A stretch of 64,000 nt of DNA from Mycolicibacterium tusciae JS617 (GCF_000243415.2 NZ_KI912270.1:372001-436000); one strand, 5' to 3'; positions 1 through 8,621 are shown, counted from the first letter of the stretch. Numbers and translations are program-made. Notes: a model not told the origin generated them from the letters alone.

Positions 1-2
1 TC

Positions 3-206
3 ACCTGGGTGAACCTGACCACCGGCAAGTCGGGCGGGGCCACGTTGGTGCCGCAGTCAGATATCAATCCGCAGGGGCCGACCACACTGACCGCGATCGC
101 CGACACCGGCTCGGGCAGCATCATCTCCACCATCTTCGGCCAGGTCAGCACGACCGAGATGCAGTGTCAGTTCATGCCGACCATCGGCTCGACGGTCGTT
201 CCGTAA
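3..206 (+). CDS. C-terminal fragment of an unidentified, probably exported protein
   Basis: The reading frame is open from the window edge to a TAA at 204-206, so only the last 67 or so residues of a longer protein are visible. The fragment is rich in Thr, Ser and Gly and has no charged clusters. It ends in a segment with a single Cys (TTEMQCQFMP). Its composition resembles secreted or cell-wall proteins of mycobacteria, but no family was recognised. The GTG at position 9 is in frame but is probably internal, because the frame continues upstream of it. Confidence 0.55.
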   Translation, partial: TWVNLTTGKSGGATLVPQSDINPQGPTTLTAIADTGSGSIISTIFGQVSTTEMQCQFMPTIGSTVVP

Positions 207-215
207 CGACCTGCC

Positions 216-362
216 TCAGTAGGCCATGAAGAGGATGGCGTCCCGGTCGTAGTCGCGGCCGGGGTGCACCTCTGACAGATGAGCCTGGGCCTTCTCGACG
301 AGATCGTCTTCGGTCTCACCGGTGATCGCCTCGCCACACGGGCAATTGAGGTGTGTCTTCAT
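216..362 (-). CDS. DUF1059-like small protein (48 aa)
   Basis: A 48-residue protein beginning MKTHLNCPCGEAI and ending in the acidic and aromatic tail DRDAILFMAY. The pattern of a CPCG motif near the start followed by DDLVEKAQAHL and a conserved H matches small DUF1059-type proteins, whose function is unknown. Cys and His spacing suggests possible metal binding (inference). The frame continues upstream, but the ATG at 362 is preferred because family similarity starts exactly there. It is transcribed divergently from the nitroreductase gene, with only about 30 bp between the starts. Confidence 0.7.
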   Translation of the reverse strand: MKTHLNCPCGEAITGETEDDLVEKAQAHLSEVHPGRDYDRDAILFMAY

Positions 363-395
363 GTGTTCAGCTTCCCACAGCCCATGATGTTGGGC

Positions 396-1064
396 ATGGA
401 GCTTTCCGACGTCATGCGAACTACCGGTGCGGTCCGGCGATTCACCGACGACCCCCTGCCCGATGAGGTGCTCGACCGGATCCTCGACAACGCCCGCTTC
501 GCGCCCACCGGAGGCAACCGCCAGGGCACCCATGTCATCGTGATCCGCGACGGGGATACCCGTCGGGCATTGGCCGACCTCAGCGTGACAGGTGCGCGCC
601 GCTATACGGCGCAGGTCAAGAACGGCGAATTCCCGTGGAATCCGACGAAGCCCATGAAAGTCACGCCGGAGGAAGTCGCTGCCACCGAGGCGGGCCCGTA
701 CACACCTTTCGTCTACTGCGGCGCTGTGCTCGTCGTCTGCGTGGACCTCAATGTGTGCGCCGCGTTCGACCAGGACCTCGACAGAATCGGTCTCATCGCA
801 GGCGCTTCGGTGTATCCATTCGTGTGGAACATTTTGCTGGCCGCGCGTAACGAAGGCTTCGGTGGCGTTCTGGCAACAGTGACGGTGGCCGAGGAACCCC
901 GCGTCCAGGAACTGCTCGGGATCCCCGAGGATTATGCGATCGCCGCGCTGCTGCCGATCGGCAAGCCGGTGAAGCAGATCCGCAAGCTCACCCGTAAACC
1001 GGTTTCCGAGATCGCCACCCGCGAACGATTCGACGGTGAGCCGTTTCAGGTGGACGTTCGATAA
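396..1064 (+). CDS. Nitroreductase family protein
   Basis: A 222-residue protein of the FMN-dependent nitroreductase fold. The N-terminal segment (MELSDVMRTTGAVRRFTDD, then RFAPTGGNRQ at about residues 40-50) is the typical FMN-phosphate binding region. The C-terminal part has the GFGGVLATV strand that contacts the flavin. Such enzymes transfer hydride from NAD(P)H to nitro groups, quinones or related acceptors; the substrate cannot be read from the sequence. Start 396 was chosen over the longer frame from 279, which would run through the divergent DUF1059-like gene. ATG at 384 is an alternative. The following gene starts 75 bp downstream on the same strand. Confidence 0.82.
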   Translation: MELSDVMRTTGAVRRFTDDPLPDEVLDRILDNARFAPTGGNRQGTHVIVIRDGDTRRALADLSVTGARRYTAQVKNGEFPWNPTKPMKVTPEEVAATEAGPYTPFVYCGAVLVVCVDLNVCAAFDQDLDRIGLIAGASVYPFVWNILLAARNEGFGGVLATVTVAEEPRVQELLGIPEDYAIAALLPIGKPVKQIRKLTRKPVSEIATRERFDGEPFQVDVR

Positions 1065-1139
1065 CGGTTCGGCAGTTAGCCAGACTCGAAGGCGCCGCGC
1101 CTCTTCCGCACAGGTGGCAGTCGTGGGACCTTTGTATAC

Positions 1140-1523
1140 ATGACCTGCATGTTGGGTTACGCCACCGCGAGCGCCGTCGGGCAGAACCTCGAAGGTCAGC
1201 TCGCCGCGCTGGCCGCCGAGGGCGTCGACCCGAGGCGGGTGTTCACCGACAGGTTGTCCGAATCCGCCGACCGGGCCCGGGGCGGTCTGTACGCGCTGCT
1301 GAGCTACGCCAAGTCCGGCGACACGGTCATCGTCGTCGCGCTCGACCGTCTCGGCCGCACGACCACCGAGGTGACCCGAACCATCGCCGACCTCACCGAC
1401 CGTGGACTACGCCTGCGGGCGTTGCGGGAGGGTTTGGACACCGGCACGTCGACCGGCCGCGTCGTCGCCGGCATCCTGCGCAGCCTGGCTGAACTCGATC
1501 TGCAGCCCGACCGCCAGCATTAG
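1140..1523 (+). CDS. Serine-resolvase N-terminal domain protein, lacking DNA-binding domain
   Basis: A 127-residue protein that aligns with the catalytic domain of serine recombinases: GYATASAVGQNLEGQL at the start, a DRLSES acidic turn, and VVALDRLGRTTTEV in the middle. The Ser of the YARVS motif is present (GYATAS), but the adjacent catalytic Arg is Thr. The protein ends at AELDLQPDRQH, where full resolvases continue into a helix-turn-helix domain. Activity as a recombinase is therefore doubtful; it may be a relic or a repurposed domain. Its stop codon overlaps that of the convergent HhH-GPD gene in the tetranucleotide TTAG (1520-1523). Confidence 0.72.
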   Translation: MTCMLGYATASAVGQNLEGQLAALAAEGVDPRRVFTDRLSESADRARGGLYALLSYAKSGDTVIVVALDRLGRTTTEVTRTIADLTDRGLRLRALREGLDTGTSTGRVVAGILRSLAELDLQPDRQH

Positions 1524-2098
1524 CCCTTCGCGGCCTTCGCCGCCGCCTTGGCCTGCTTCTTGTACGAGCGGACCTTCTCCAGCGAGCCGGGATCGACGAC
1601 GTCGGCGACCGAAAGGAACGACCCCGCTTTGCCGTAATCGCCTGCGGCCTTGCGCCACCCGTCCGGCGTCACGCCGTACTGCTTGCCCAGCAGCGCCAGG
1701 AAGATCTTCGCCTTCTGCTCGCCGAACCCCGGCAACGCCTTGATCCGGCGTAGCACCTCGGCCCCGTCCGGGTCCCCCGACGTCCACAGCGCCGACGCGT
1801 CACCGCCGTAGTCGTCGACGATGAGCTGCGCCAGCGCCTGCACCCGCTTGGCCATCGAACCCGGGAAGCGGTGTATTGCAGGGGTTTTCGAACACAGCGC
1901 CACGAACTTCTCCGGGTCGTAGTCGGCGATCTCGCGGGCGTCGACCCCGCCGATGCGGTCAGCGATCTTTTTCGGCCCCGCGAAAGCCGCCTCCATCGGG
2001 TACTGCTGATCGAGCAGCATGCCCACCAGCAACGCGAATGGATTCGACTCCAGCAGCTCGTCGGCCGCGGGATCTTGAACTAGCTGCAGTTTCGCCAC
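1520..2098 (-). CDS. HhH-GPD base-excision-repair family protein
   Basis: A 192-residue protein of the uncharacterised actinobacterial HhH-GPD group. The helix-hairpin-helix signature is visible as IKALPGFGEQKAKIFLALLGKQYG at about residues 120-143. It is preceded by an alpha-helical region with the PFALLVGMLLDQQ segment. Relatives of this fold are DNA glycosylases; whether this one excises damaged bases is not established. The C-terminus is Lys/Ala-rich (KKQAKAAAKAAKG), which suggests nucleic-acid contact. The start is GTG at 2098, giving VAKLQLVQDP. It probably corresponds to Rv1156 by context (from memory). It is convergent with the resolvase-like gene. Confidence 0.82.
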   Translation of the reverse strand: MAKLQLVQDPAADELLESNPFALLVGMLLDQQYPMEAAFAGPKKIADRIGGVDAREIADYDPEKFVALCSKTPAIHRFPGSMAKRVQALAQLIVDDYGGDASALWTSGDPDGAEVLRRIKALPGFGEQKAKIFLALLGKQYGVTPDGWRKAAGDYGKAGSFLSVADVVDPGSLEKVRSYKKQAKAAAKAAKG

Positions 2099-2136
2099 CT
2101 CGCCAGTTTAAATTGAGCTCGATCTGATGAGGTGAG

Positions 2137-3321
2137 ATGTCCGGCGAGCTCGCGATAATTCTGGCGGCGGTGCTGCTCATGGCCGCAGTGGCCGCCGCGG
2201 TCATCACGGTGCGCACCCGCCGGGTCGTCGCCACCCCCACCGAACGGGCTGTCCACACCGCGTTGCACACCGCCTCGCTGGCCGCCCGTGCCCTGCGCCA
2301 GGGCCTCGACACCGACTCCGCTGACACCGCCGCCCCGTTTCTGCGCGGGCTCACCGGCACCGAGGGCGTGGCCGTCTTCGCCGCCGACGGCCGGCTCCTG
2401 GCGCAAGATCCATCCGACGATGCGCTGTGGACGCCCGATGTGTACGACGCGTGCGAGCGTGCGGCCCGCGAGTCGATCTCGGGAGGACGACGGGTGCTGA
2501 CCCACGCCCGCACCTCGACGGTCGTCGCGCAACCCCTGCTCGCCGAGGGCGGCGACGCGCTGGGCGTCCTGGTCGTCGTGACGACCCGCTCCCCTGCGCC
2601 CGGCCTACTCGGCGCCGTCGGTGAAGTCGCGCGGTATGCGACGAGCCAGATCGAGCTCGCTGAACTCGACGCGTCGCGCGCCCGTCTCGACCGCGCCGAA
2701 GTGCTCGCGCTGCGGGCACAAATCAGCCCGCACTTCATCTACAACGCGCTCAACACGATCGCGTCGTTCGTGCGCACCGACCCCGACCGCGCCCGCGAGC
2801 TCATTCTCGAATTCGCGGACTTCACCCGCTACTCGTTCCGCGCCGCCGGGCAGTACACGACACTGGCCGACGAACTTCGCAATATCGACCGGTATCTCAC
2901 GCTCGAGCGCGCGCGATTCGGTGACGCGCTGAAGGTCAGGCTCCAGGTCGCGCCGGAGGTGCTCAACGTCGTCGTGCCGTTCCTGGCGCTGCAGCCCTTG
3001 GTCGAAAATGCCGTCCGCCATGGCTTCTCGGGACAGGGCGGTGGCGAGATCGAGATCATCGCCCGCGACGAGGGTTCGGACTGCGTCATCACGGTCGAGG
3101 ACGACGGCGTCGGAATGGATCCCGACACGTTGCGTACCGGACACGGTGACGCCCTAGCCGATGACAAGAACGACTCCGCGCACGTCGGGCTGACCAATGT
3201 CGATCACCGGCTGCGCGCGGCCTTCGGCAACGACTACGGTCTGGTAGTCGAAACAGCGATCGGTGCAGGCACAAAGGTCGTGATGCGAGTACCTAAATTC
3301 CGCGCGGGCGTGCGGGCATGA
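2137..3321 (+). CDS. LytS-type sensor histidine kinase
   Basis: A 394-residue membrane-anchored histidine kinase of the LytS/YpdA class (His_kinase plus HATPase_c). One hydrophobic helix lies at residues 4-27, followed by a sensory region of about 130 residues with GAF-like character. The phosphoacceptor motif ISPHFIYNALN contains His199. The ATPase domain shows the N box (NAVRHGF, about residue 290) and a G1 box (VEDDGVGMD, about 320). A GAGGTGAG ribosome-binding site precedes ATG 2137. The stop overlaps the response regulator start by 4 nt, so the pair is translationally coupled. The symporter downstream suggests the kinase senses the transported carboxylate or a related metabolite (inference). 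Confidence 0.9.
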   Translation: MSGELAIILAAVLLMAAVAAAVITVRTRRVVATPTERAVHTALHTASLAARALRQGLDTDSADTAAPFLRGLTGTEGVAVFAADGRLLAQDPSDDALWTPDVYDACERAARESISGGRRVLTHARTSTVVAQPLLAEGGDALGVLVVVTTRSPAPGLLGAVGEVARYATSQIELAELDASRARLDRAEVLALRAQISPHFIYNALNTIASFVRTDPDRARELILEFADFTRYSFRAAGQYTTLADELRNIDRYLTLERARFGDALKVRLQVAPEVLNVVVPFLALQPLVENAVRHGFSGQGGGEIEIIARDEGSDCVITVEDDGVGMDPDTLRTGHGDALADDKNDSAHVGLTNVDHRLRAAFGNDYGLVVETAIGAGTKVVMRVPKFRAGVRA

Positions 3322-4079
3322 GCAAGGCGTTGACGGTGCTTGCGGTCGACGACGAGGCGCCCGCGCTGGACGAGCTGGCGTACCTCCTCTCCCAGCACAA
3401 CGACATCGGCAAGGTACTGCGCGCCGGCGATGCCACGTCGGCACTGCGCGAACTGAATGCCAGGCCAATCGACGCGATCTTCCTCGACATCAACATGCCC
3501 GGGCTGTCCGGCATCGAACTGGCCGGTGTACTCGCCAACTTCTCGAACCCGCCCGCCGTCGTGTTCGTGACGGCCCACGACGACAAAGCCGTGGCCGCAT
3601 TCGACGTCGGCGCGCTGGACTACCTGCTCAAACCGATTCGCCAAGACCGCCTGGACGAGGCGGTCCGACGGGTGCTGGCGGCGACGACGATAGAACCCGA
3701 CCAAGGCGACGACGACGTGATCCCCGCCGAACTCGGGGGCGTCACCCACCTGGTGCCGCGCGACACCATCGGCTGGGTGGAGGCCGAGGGCGACTACGCC
3801 CGGCTGCACTCCTCGTCTGGATCGCATTTGGTGCGCATCCCGTTGAGTACCCTCGAAAGCCGTTGGCGGGAAAGGGGGTTTCACCGGGTACATCGTTCGT
3901 ATCTGGTGGCGCTGCGATTGGTCACGGGGTTGCGCACCAGCGATTCGGGGGTGCTGGTGCGCCTGCGCGCCAACGGCGCTTCGCCCCCGGTCGAACTGCC
4001 CGTGAGCCGACGCCAGGCCCGTGAACTGCGCGACCGGGTAGTCCGCGACCCGATGCGAAACCTGAAACCCGATGACTAG
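3318..4079 (+). CDS. LytTR-family response regulator
   Basis: A 253-residue regulator with an N-terminal receiver domain. The acidic pocket is DDEAP near residue 11, phosphoacceptor Asp57 lies in FLDINMPGLSG, and the conserved Lys is in LLKPI. The C-terminal LytTR DNA-binding domain (about 140-250) contains VEAEGDYARLHSS and HRVHRSYLVAL, the usual LytTR features. It is the cognate partner of the overlapping LytS kinase. LytTR regulators bind pairs of imperfect direct repeats, and the likely target is the downstream transporter operon. It overlaps the next gene by 8 nt, placing kinase, regulator, small membrane protein and symporter in one transcript. Confidence 0.92.
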   Translation: MSKALTVLAVDDEAPALDELAYLLSQHNDIGKVLRAGDATSALRELNARPIDAIFLDINMPGLSGIELAGVLANFSNPPAVVFVTAHDDKAVAAFDVGALDYLLKPIRQDRLDEAVRRVLAATTIEPDQGDDDVIPAELGGVTHLVPRDTIGWVEAEGDYARLHSSSGSHLVRIPLSTLESRWRERGFHRVHRSYLVALRLVTGLRTSDSGVLVRLRANGASPPVELPVSRRQARELRDRVVRDPMRNLKPDD

Positions 4080-4446
4080 CAACGAGAGACCCCAACGCCA
4101 ACGCGTCGTCCTGTCGCAGCGGCGCGGCGCCCGCATGGTCCGGACCCGCGTCGAGGTTCAGGAACAGACCCTGGTCGGCGACGCCTTGGTGCGCGGCCTG
4201 GTGCGCGCCCAGCTGGGTCTGGCGCTGCGCCTGGCCGCCGTGGTGGTGTGTGCGGTGGTGGCGATTCCATTGCTCAATGCGGTGTTTCCTGACCTCGCGG
4301 CCATCACTGTTGCCGGCATCCGGCTGAACTGGCTTGTCCTCGCCGTGCTGGTGTACCCGTTCTTCTACGGTGTCGGACGGCTCTACGTCCGATTGGCCGA
4401 GCAGGCCGAGCGCGACTTCGTCGGCGTCGTCGACAGCGAACCATGA
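4072..4446 (+). CDS. Small two-helix membrane protein preceding symporter (DUF485-like position)
   Basis: A 124-residue protein with a basic cytoplasmic N-terminus (about 45 residues with many Arg and Gln) and two hydrophobic helices at about 50-72 and 84-105. It ends with a charged stretch, LYVRLAEQAERDFVGVV. It sits where acetate-type symporters usually have their DUF485 partner, and its tail resembles the end of those proteins, but the similarity is weak. It probably assists the symporter encoded next, with which it shares an ATGA overlap at 4443-4446. No catalytic motif is visible. Confidence 0.75.
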   Translation: MTSNERPQRQRVVLSQRRGARMVRTRVEVQEQTLVGDALVRGLVRAQLGLALRLAAVVVCAVVAIPLLNAVFPDLAAITVAGIRLNWLVLAVLVYPFFYGVGRLYVRLAEQAERDFVGVVDSEP

Positions 4447-6182
4447 CCGGGTCACCGCTGACTGCGGCCGCGCTACTCCTGGCGGTGGTCGCTACCGTCG
4501 CGATCGGTGTGTACGGAGTCCGGTTTTCCCGCACCACCTCCGACTTCCTCGTCGCCTCACGAACCGTCGGTCCGCAGTGGAACGCCGCCGCGATCTCCGG
4601 TGAATACCTCTCGGCCGCATCGTTCCTCGGTGTCGCCGGGCTGATCGCCAAGTACGGCGCCGACGCGCTGTGGTATCCGGTCGGCTTCACCGCCGGCTAC
4701 CTCGGACTGCTGCTGTTCGTCGCTGCGCCGCTGCGCCGCTCGGGGGCCTACACCGTTCCGGACTTCGCCGAGTTCCGGCTGGGTTCGGCGCGGCTGCGCA
4801 AGGTCGCCATGCTCGTCGTCGTGGTGGTGTGCATCTACTACCTGGTGCCGCAGTATCAGGGCGCCGGGCTCGCATTGAAAGCCCTTCTGGGTCTGCCGGT
4901 TTGGGTGGGCCCGCTGGTGGTCGGTGTCATCGTCATCTCGAACGTGGTGGCGGGCGGCATGCGGTCGATCACATTCGTCCAGGCCTTCCAGTACTGGTTG
5001 AAGCTGACCGCGATCGCGATTCCCGCGCTGGCGCTCCTCGGTCTGTTCATCGCCGACCGCGGCGACCTCGGCGGCCCACTGCCCCCGACGGTCACCGCGG
5101 CCACCACGGTCGCAATCGAAACCGATGTGGTGGTGCGCGTTGCCGACCCGGCGGGCATCACGGTGACGGGTGTACTCGACGGCACGCCCGTTGATGCCCA
5201 GCCGATCCCGGCGCCAGGCGATCACACTCTCGACGCGGGCACGACGCTGATCCTTGCGGCCGGCGCGGCGACACCCGTGGTGGCGGGCACCCCGTCGAGC
5301 GGCACCGAGTGGATCGCGTCCGGCGGCGGACTCGGCGGTGATCATCCGCTCTACCAGGTGCTCTCGATCATCGTCGCAACGTTCCTGGGCACGATGGGCC
5401 TACCGCATGTGCTCGTGCGGTTCTACACCAACCCCGACGGCCGCGCGGCAAGGCGCACGGCGCTGGCGGTCATCGCCCTGGTGTCCCTCTTCTATCTTTT
5501 CCCGACACTGCTCGGGGTGTTCTCGCGCCTCTACGTGCCGCGGGTCTTGATCACCGGGAACGCCGACGCCGCGGTCCTTCTCGCGCCGTCGAGCGCTATC
5601 GGTGGGGCGCCGGGACAATTGCTCGCCGCCCTCGTCGCCGCCGGTGCGATCGCGGCGTTCCTGGCAACGTCTTCCGGACTGTTGGTCAGCATCGCTGGCG
5701 CAATCGCCACCGACGTTATGCGCGGCCGGGTCCGCGACTTCCGGGTGGCCGCCATCGTGGGTGGGCTGCTCCCGATCCCCCTGTCGCTGGCCACGACCGG
5801 CGAGCTGGAGTTGTCACGCAGCGTCGGACTGGCGTTCGCCGTCGCCGCGTCGACGCTGTGTCCGCTGCTGGTGCTCGGCATCTGGTGGCGAGGGCTGACC
5901 GCGTGGGGCGCCGCCTGCGGACTGGTGGTCGGGGGCGTGCTGTCGGGCACCGCCGTGACAGTGGCGGTGGCAGGCGGGATCGACGACGACGTCCTGGGCG
6001 GCTGGCCCGCGGTGATGATCGGCTACCCCGCCGCGGTCACCGTTCCGCTGGCATTCGCGACCATGATCCTGGTCAGCCGCTTCGGGCGCACCGCCCCGCC
6101 TGCTGACGTCGCGCAGATCTTCGCCCGCATGCATGTGCCCGAGCGCCTGGGCATGGGGGTCGAGCGCGTGCCCCGGGGGTAG
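4443..6182 (+). CDS. Sodium:solute symporter, ActP-like, with an extra periplasmic segment
   Basis: A 579-residue SSS-family transporter with about 13 predicted membrane helices. The family signatures are FLVASRTVGPQWNAAAISGEYLSAASFLG near the start and GTMGLPHVLVRFYTNP in the middle, as in acetate, propionate or pyruvate carriers. Between about residues 205 and 298 lies a segment of roughly 90 residues rich in Thr, Val and Pro. It replaces the short loop seen in the paralogue at 6708-8327 and is predicted to face the periplasm. The gene is the last of the kinase-regulator-transporter operon. The substrate is probably a short monocarboxylate (inference). Confidence 0.88.
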   Translation: MTGSPLTAAALLLAVVATVAIGVYGVRFSRTTSDFLVASRTVGPQWNAAAISGEYLSAASFLGVAGLIAKYGADALWYPVGFTAGYLGLLLFVAAPLRRSGAYTVPDFAEFRLGSARLRKVAMLVVVVVCIYYLVPQYQGAGLALKALLGLPVWVGPLVVGVIVISNVVAGGMRSITFVQAFQYWLKLTAIAIPALALLGLFIADRGDLGGPLPPTVTAATTVAIETDVVVRVADPAGITVTGVLDGTPVDAQPIPAPGDHTLDAGTTLILAAGAATPVVAGTPSSGTEWIASGGGLGGDHPLYQVLSIIVATFLGTMGLPHVLVRFYTNPDGRAARRTALAVIALVSLFYLFPTLLGVFSRLYVPRVLITGNADAAVLLAPSSAIGGAPGQLLAALVAAGAIAAFLATSSGLLVSIAGAIATDVMRGRVRDFRVAAIVGGLLPIPLSLATTGELELSRSVGLAFAVAASTLCPLLVLGIWWRGLTAWGAACGLVVGGVLSGTAVTVAVAGGIDDDVLGGWPAVMIGYPAAVTVPLAFATMILVSRFGRTAPPADVAQIFARMHVPERLGMGVERVPRG

Positions 6183-6375
6183 GTCAATCCCCGGGTCGCT
6201 TCGCTCCTGCCCGCCGAATCCCGCCACCGTTCGTCGTCACCGATCGACCGCTCACCGCACCACCCGCGGGTTTCGCCGTGTCAAGGACGTTTGCACTGGG
6301 TATGTGACCTGAATCTCATCTAGTTTCTGCAGTTGAGCCAGTTCACATTGAGCTTCAGGAGACCCAGGAGTCGAG

Positions 6376-6711
6376 ATGTCCACAACAGATACCGCGGTCA
6401 GCGGTCAAGAGTATCTGGCCGTCGAGGCCAGCCCGGAATTTCAGGAGTTGCGAAGCCGCTTGCGCCGCTTCGTGTTCCCCATGAGCGCGCTGTTCCTTCT
6501 GTGGTATGCCGCCTACGTTGTCCTCGGTGCGTTCGCCCATGAGTTCATGGCCACCAAGGTGTGGGGAAACATCAACGTCGGCATAATCGTCGGGCTCGGC
6601 CAGTTCGTGTCGACCTTCATCATCACCGCCATCTACGTGCGGTTCGCCAACCGGGAACTCGATCCGCGGGCCAAAGCGATCCGCGACCAGCTCGAGGGAA
6701 CCACAGCATGA
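6376..6711 (+). CDS. DUF485 membrane protein (YjcH-like)
   Basis: A 111-residue protein of the DUF485 family. The signature FQELRSRLRRFVFPMSALFLLWYAAYVVLGAFA is followed by a second hydrophobic helix ending in ITAIYVRFANRELDP. DUF485 proteins are nearly always encoded directly before ActP-type symporters and probably form a complex with them. A GGAG-containing ribosome-binding site precedes ATG 6376. The stop overlaps the downstream symporter start as ATGA (6708-6711). The 193 bp upstream of this gene separates it from the first symporter operon and presumably holds its promoter. Confidence 0.9.
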   Translation: MSTTDTAVSGQEYLAVEASPEFQELRSRLRRFVFPMSALFLLWYAAYVVLGAFAHEFMATKVWGNINVGIIVGLGQFVSTFIITAIYVRFANRELDPRAKAIRDQLEGTTA

Positions 6712-8327
6712 ACCACGACACGATAACCCTGCTCGCTGTCGCCAACATCGGCATCTTCGGCCTCTTCGTCGCGATCACGCTCTTCATCGTGATCCGGGCC
6801 AGCAAGAAGAATGCGACTGCCGCCGAGTTCTTCACCGCGGGAAGGTCTTTTACCGGGCCGCAGAACGGCATCGCGATCTCGGGTGACTACCTGTCCGCGG
6901 CCAGCTTCCTCGGAATCGCAGGCGCCATCGCCGTCTACGGCTATGACGGCTTTCTCTACTCGATCGGCTTCCTGGTGGCATGGCTGGTCGCACTGCTATT
7001 GGTCGCCGAGTTGCTGCGCAACGCGGGCAAATTCACGATGGCCGACGTATTGAGCTTCCGGCTGAAGCAGCGCCCGGTGCGGATGGCCGCGGCGACGACC
7101 ACGCTCGCGGTATGCCTGTTCTATCTGCTGGCGCAGATGGCGGGCGCGGGCGGCCTCGTCGCTCTGCTGCTCAACATCACCAGCGACATCGGTCAAGCGT
7201 TGGTGATCGCCGTCGTCGGTCTGCTGATGATCGCCTACGTGCTGATCGGCGGCATGAAGGGCACGACCTGGGTACAGATCATCAAGGCGGTCCTGCTGAT
7301 CGGCGGCGCGGCCATGATGACGGTGTGGGTGCTGGCCAAGTTCGGCCTGAACTTCTCCGAGATGCTCGGCGCGGCACAGACCGCGGTCTCGGGCTCGACG
7401 GACGAGGCCGTCGCAAGCCGCGACGTCTTGGCTCCAGGGGCCCAGTACGGCGCATCGCTGACATCGCAAATCAACTTCATCTCGCTGGCACTGGCTCTGG
7501 TGCTCGGCACGGCGGGCCTGCCCCACGTGCTGATGCGCTTCTACACAGTGCCGACCGCCAAAGAGGCACGTCGCTCGGTGGTGTGGGCGATCGTGCTCAT
7601 CGGCGCGTTCTATCTGTTCACCCTCGCGCTGGGCTACGGTGCCGCGGCGCTCGTCGGACCCGATGCGATCCGCGAGGCCCCCGGCGGGCAGAATTCAGCA
7701 GCGCCGCTGCTCGCCTTCGAACTCGGTGGCGTGGTCTTGCTCGGCATCATCTCGGCCGTCGCCTTCGCGACGATCCTCGCGGTGGTCGCCGGCCTCACCA
7801 TCACGGCCGCAACGTCGTTCGCACACGACATCTACGCCAGCGTGATGAAGAGCCATCAGGTCAGCGAGAGCGAGCAGGTTCGCGTATCGCGCATCACGGT
7901 CGTGGTGATCGGCATCTTGTCGATCGGCCTTGGCATCCTCGCCGCCGAGCAGAACATCGCGTTCCTGGTGGCGCTCGCGTTCGCGGTAGCGGCCGCGGCC
8001 AACCTGCCGACGATCCTGTACTCGCTGTACTGGCCGCGGTTCAACACCCGCGGTGCGTTGTGGAGCATGTACGGCGGCCTCATTTCGACGATCGTGCTGA
8101 TCATCTTCTCGCCCGCGGTGTCGGGCGCGAAGACCGCGATGCTGCCGAACGTCGACTTCGCCTGGTTCCCGCTGGCCAACCCCGGCATCGTGTCGATCCC
8201 GCTGGCGTTCATCCTCGGCATCGTCGGCACTTTGAGTTCGCCAGACCGTGGCGACCCTGAGATCAACGCGGAGTTCGAGGTGCGGTGCCTGACCGGCGTC
8301 GGCGCCGAGAAGGCGGTCAGTCACTGA
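6708..8327 (+). CDS. Cation/acetate-type symporter (ActP-like)
   Basis: A 539-residue SSS-family carrier close in length to E. coli ActP. The signatures are EFFTAGRSFTGPQNGIAISGDYLSAASFLG, with QMAGAGGLVALLL and GTAGLPHVLMRFYTVP further on. These features define the acetate/propionate symporter branch, which uses sodium or proton gradients to import short carboxylates. The long frame begins at 6561, but the ATG at 6708 is right because it overlaps the DUF485 stop and matches the family N-terminus. Together with the gene at 4443-6182 it makes two tandem small-protein/symporter modules, probably an old duplication. Confidence 0.92.
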   Translation: MNHDTITLLAVANIGIFGLFVAITLFIVIRASKKNATAAEFFTAGRSFTGPQNGIAISGDYLSAASFLGIAGAIAVYGYDGFLYSIGFLVAWLVALLLVAELLRNAGKFTMADVLSFRLKQRPVRMAAATTTLAVCLFYLLAQMAGAGGLVALLLNITSDIGQALVIAVVGLLMIAYVLIGGMKGTTWVQIIKAVLLIGGAAMMTVWVLAKFGLNFSEMLGAAQTAVSGSTDEAVASRDVLAPGAQYGASLTSQINFISLALALVLGTAGLPHVLMRFYTVPTAKEARRSVVWAIVLIGAFYLFTLALGYGAAALVGPDAIREAPGGQNSAAPLLAFELGGVVLLGIISAVAFATILAVVAGLTITAATSFAHDIYASVMKSHQVSESEQVRVSRITVVVIGILSIGLGILAAEQNIAFLVALAFAVAAAANLPTILYSLYWPRFNTRGALWSMYGGLISTIVLIIFSPAVSGAKTAMLPNVDFAWFPLANPGIVSIPLAFILGIVGTLSSPDRGDPEINAEFEVRCLTGVGAEKAVSH

Positions 8328-8417
8328 GCCAGATCGCGGCGAATAGGGCTAGGCGGAACGTGGCCATCCGGGCGCAAGAGGCCCGCGAATCTCGTCGCGC
8401 CGGCGCTGAAGTCTGAG

Positions 8418-8621
8418 CTAGCCGCTCTTGCGTCGGAACTCGCGGCGACTCTCGAGGGGACCATGGGCCCGCGGTTGCTTGGCGCCCCTGTCCTTATGGT
8501 CGGAACCACCCGCTGACTTGGCCTTTTTCCGCTCCAGCGCCTCTTTGAACTTGCGCTTGGTGTCGTCTTCGGGTGCCCCGTCAGAATCCCGGGTCGCTTC
8601 GCTCGTGCCCTCCGCTGCCAT
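8418..8621 (-). CDS. DUF5302 family protein
   Basis: A 67-residue, highly charged protein whose centre reads DDTKRKFKEALERKKAKSAGG, the hallmark of the actinobacterial DUF5302 family. The tail is basic (RREFRRKSG). No signal peptide or membrane segment is present, and it is predicted to be largely helical or disordered. Function is unknown. The preceding gene on this strand is the F420-binding PPOX protein 41 bp upstream, so co-transcription is possible. Confidence 0.8.
   Translation of the reverse strand: MAAEGTSEATRDSDGAPEDDTKRKFKEALERKKAKSAGGSDHKDRGAKQPRAHGPLESRREFRRKSG

Noticed and set aside
1140..1523. Resolvase-like gene as part of an insertion sequence
   Set aside because: No transposase, inverted terminal repeats or target duplications were found around it.
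6980..8260. 426-codon plus-strand frame inside the second symporter
   Set aside because: It is out of frame with a clear SSS transporter and has a low-complexity Arg/His composition typical of shadow frames.
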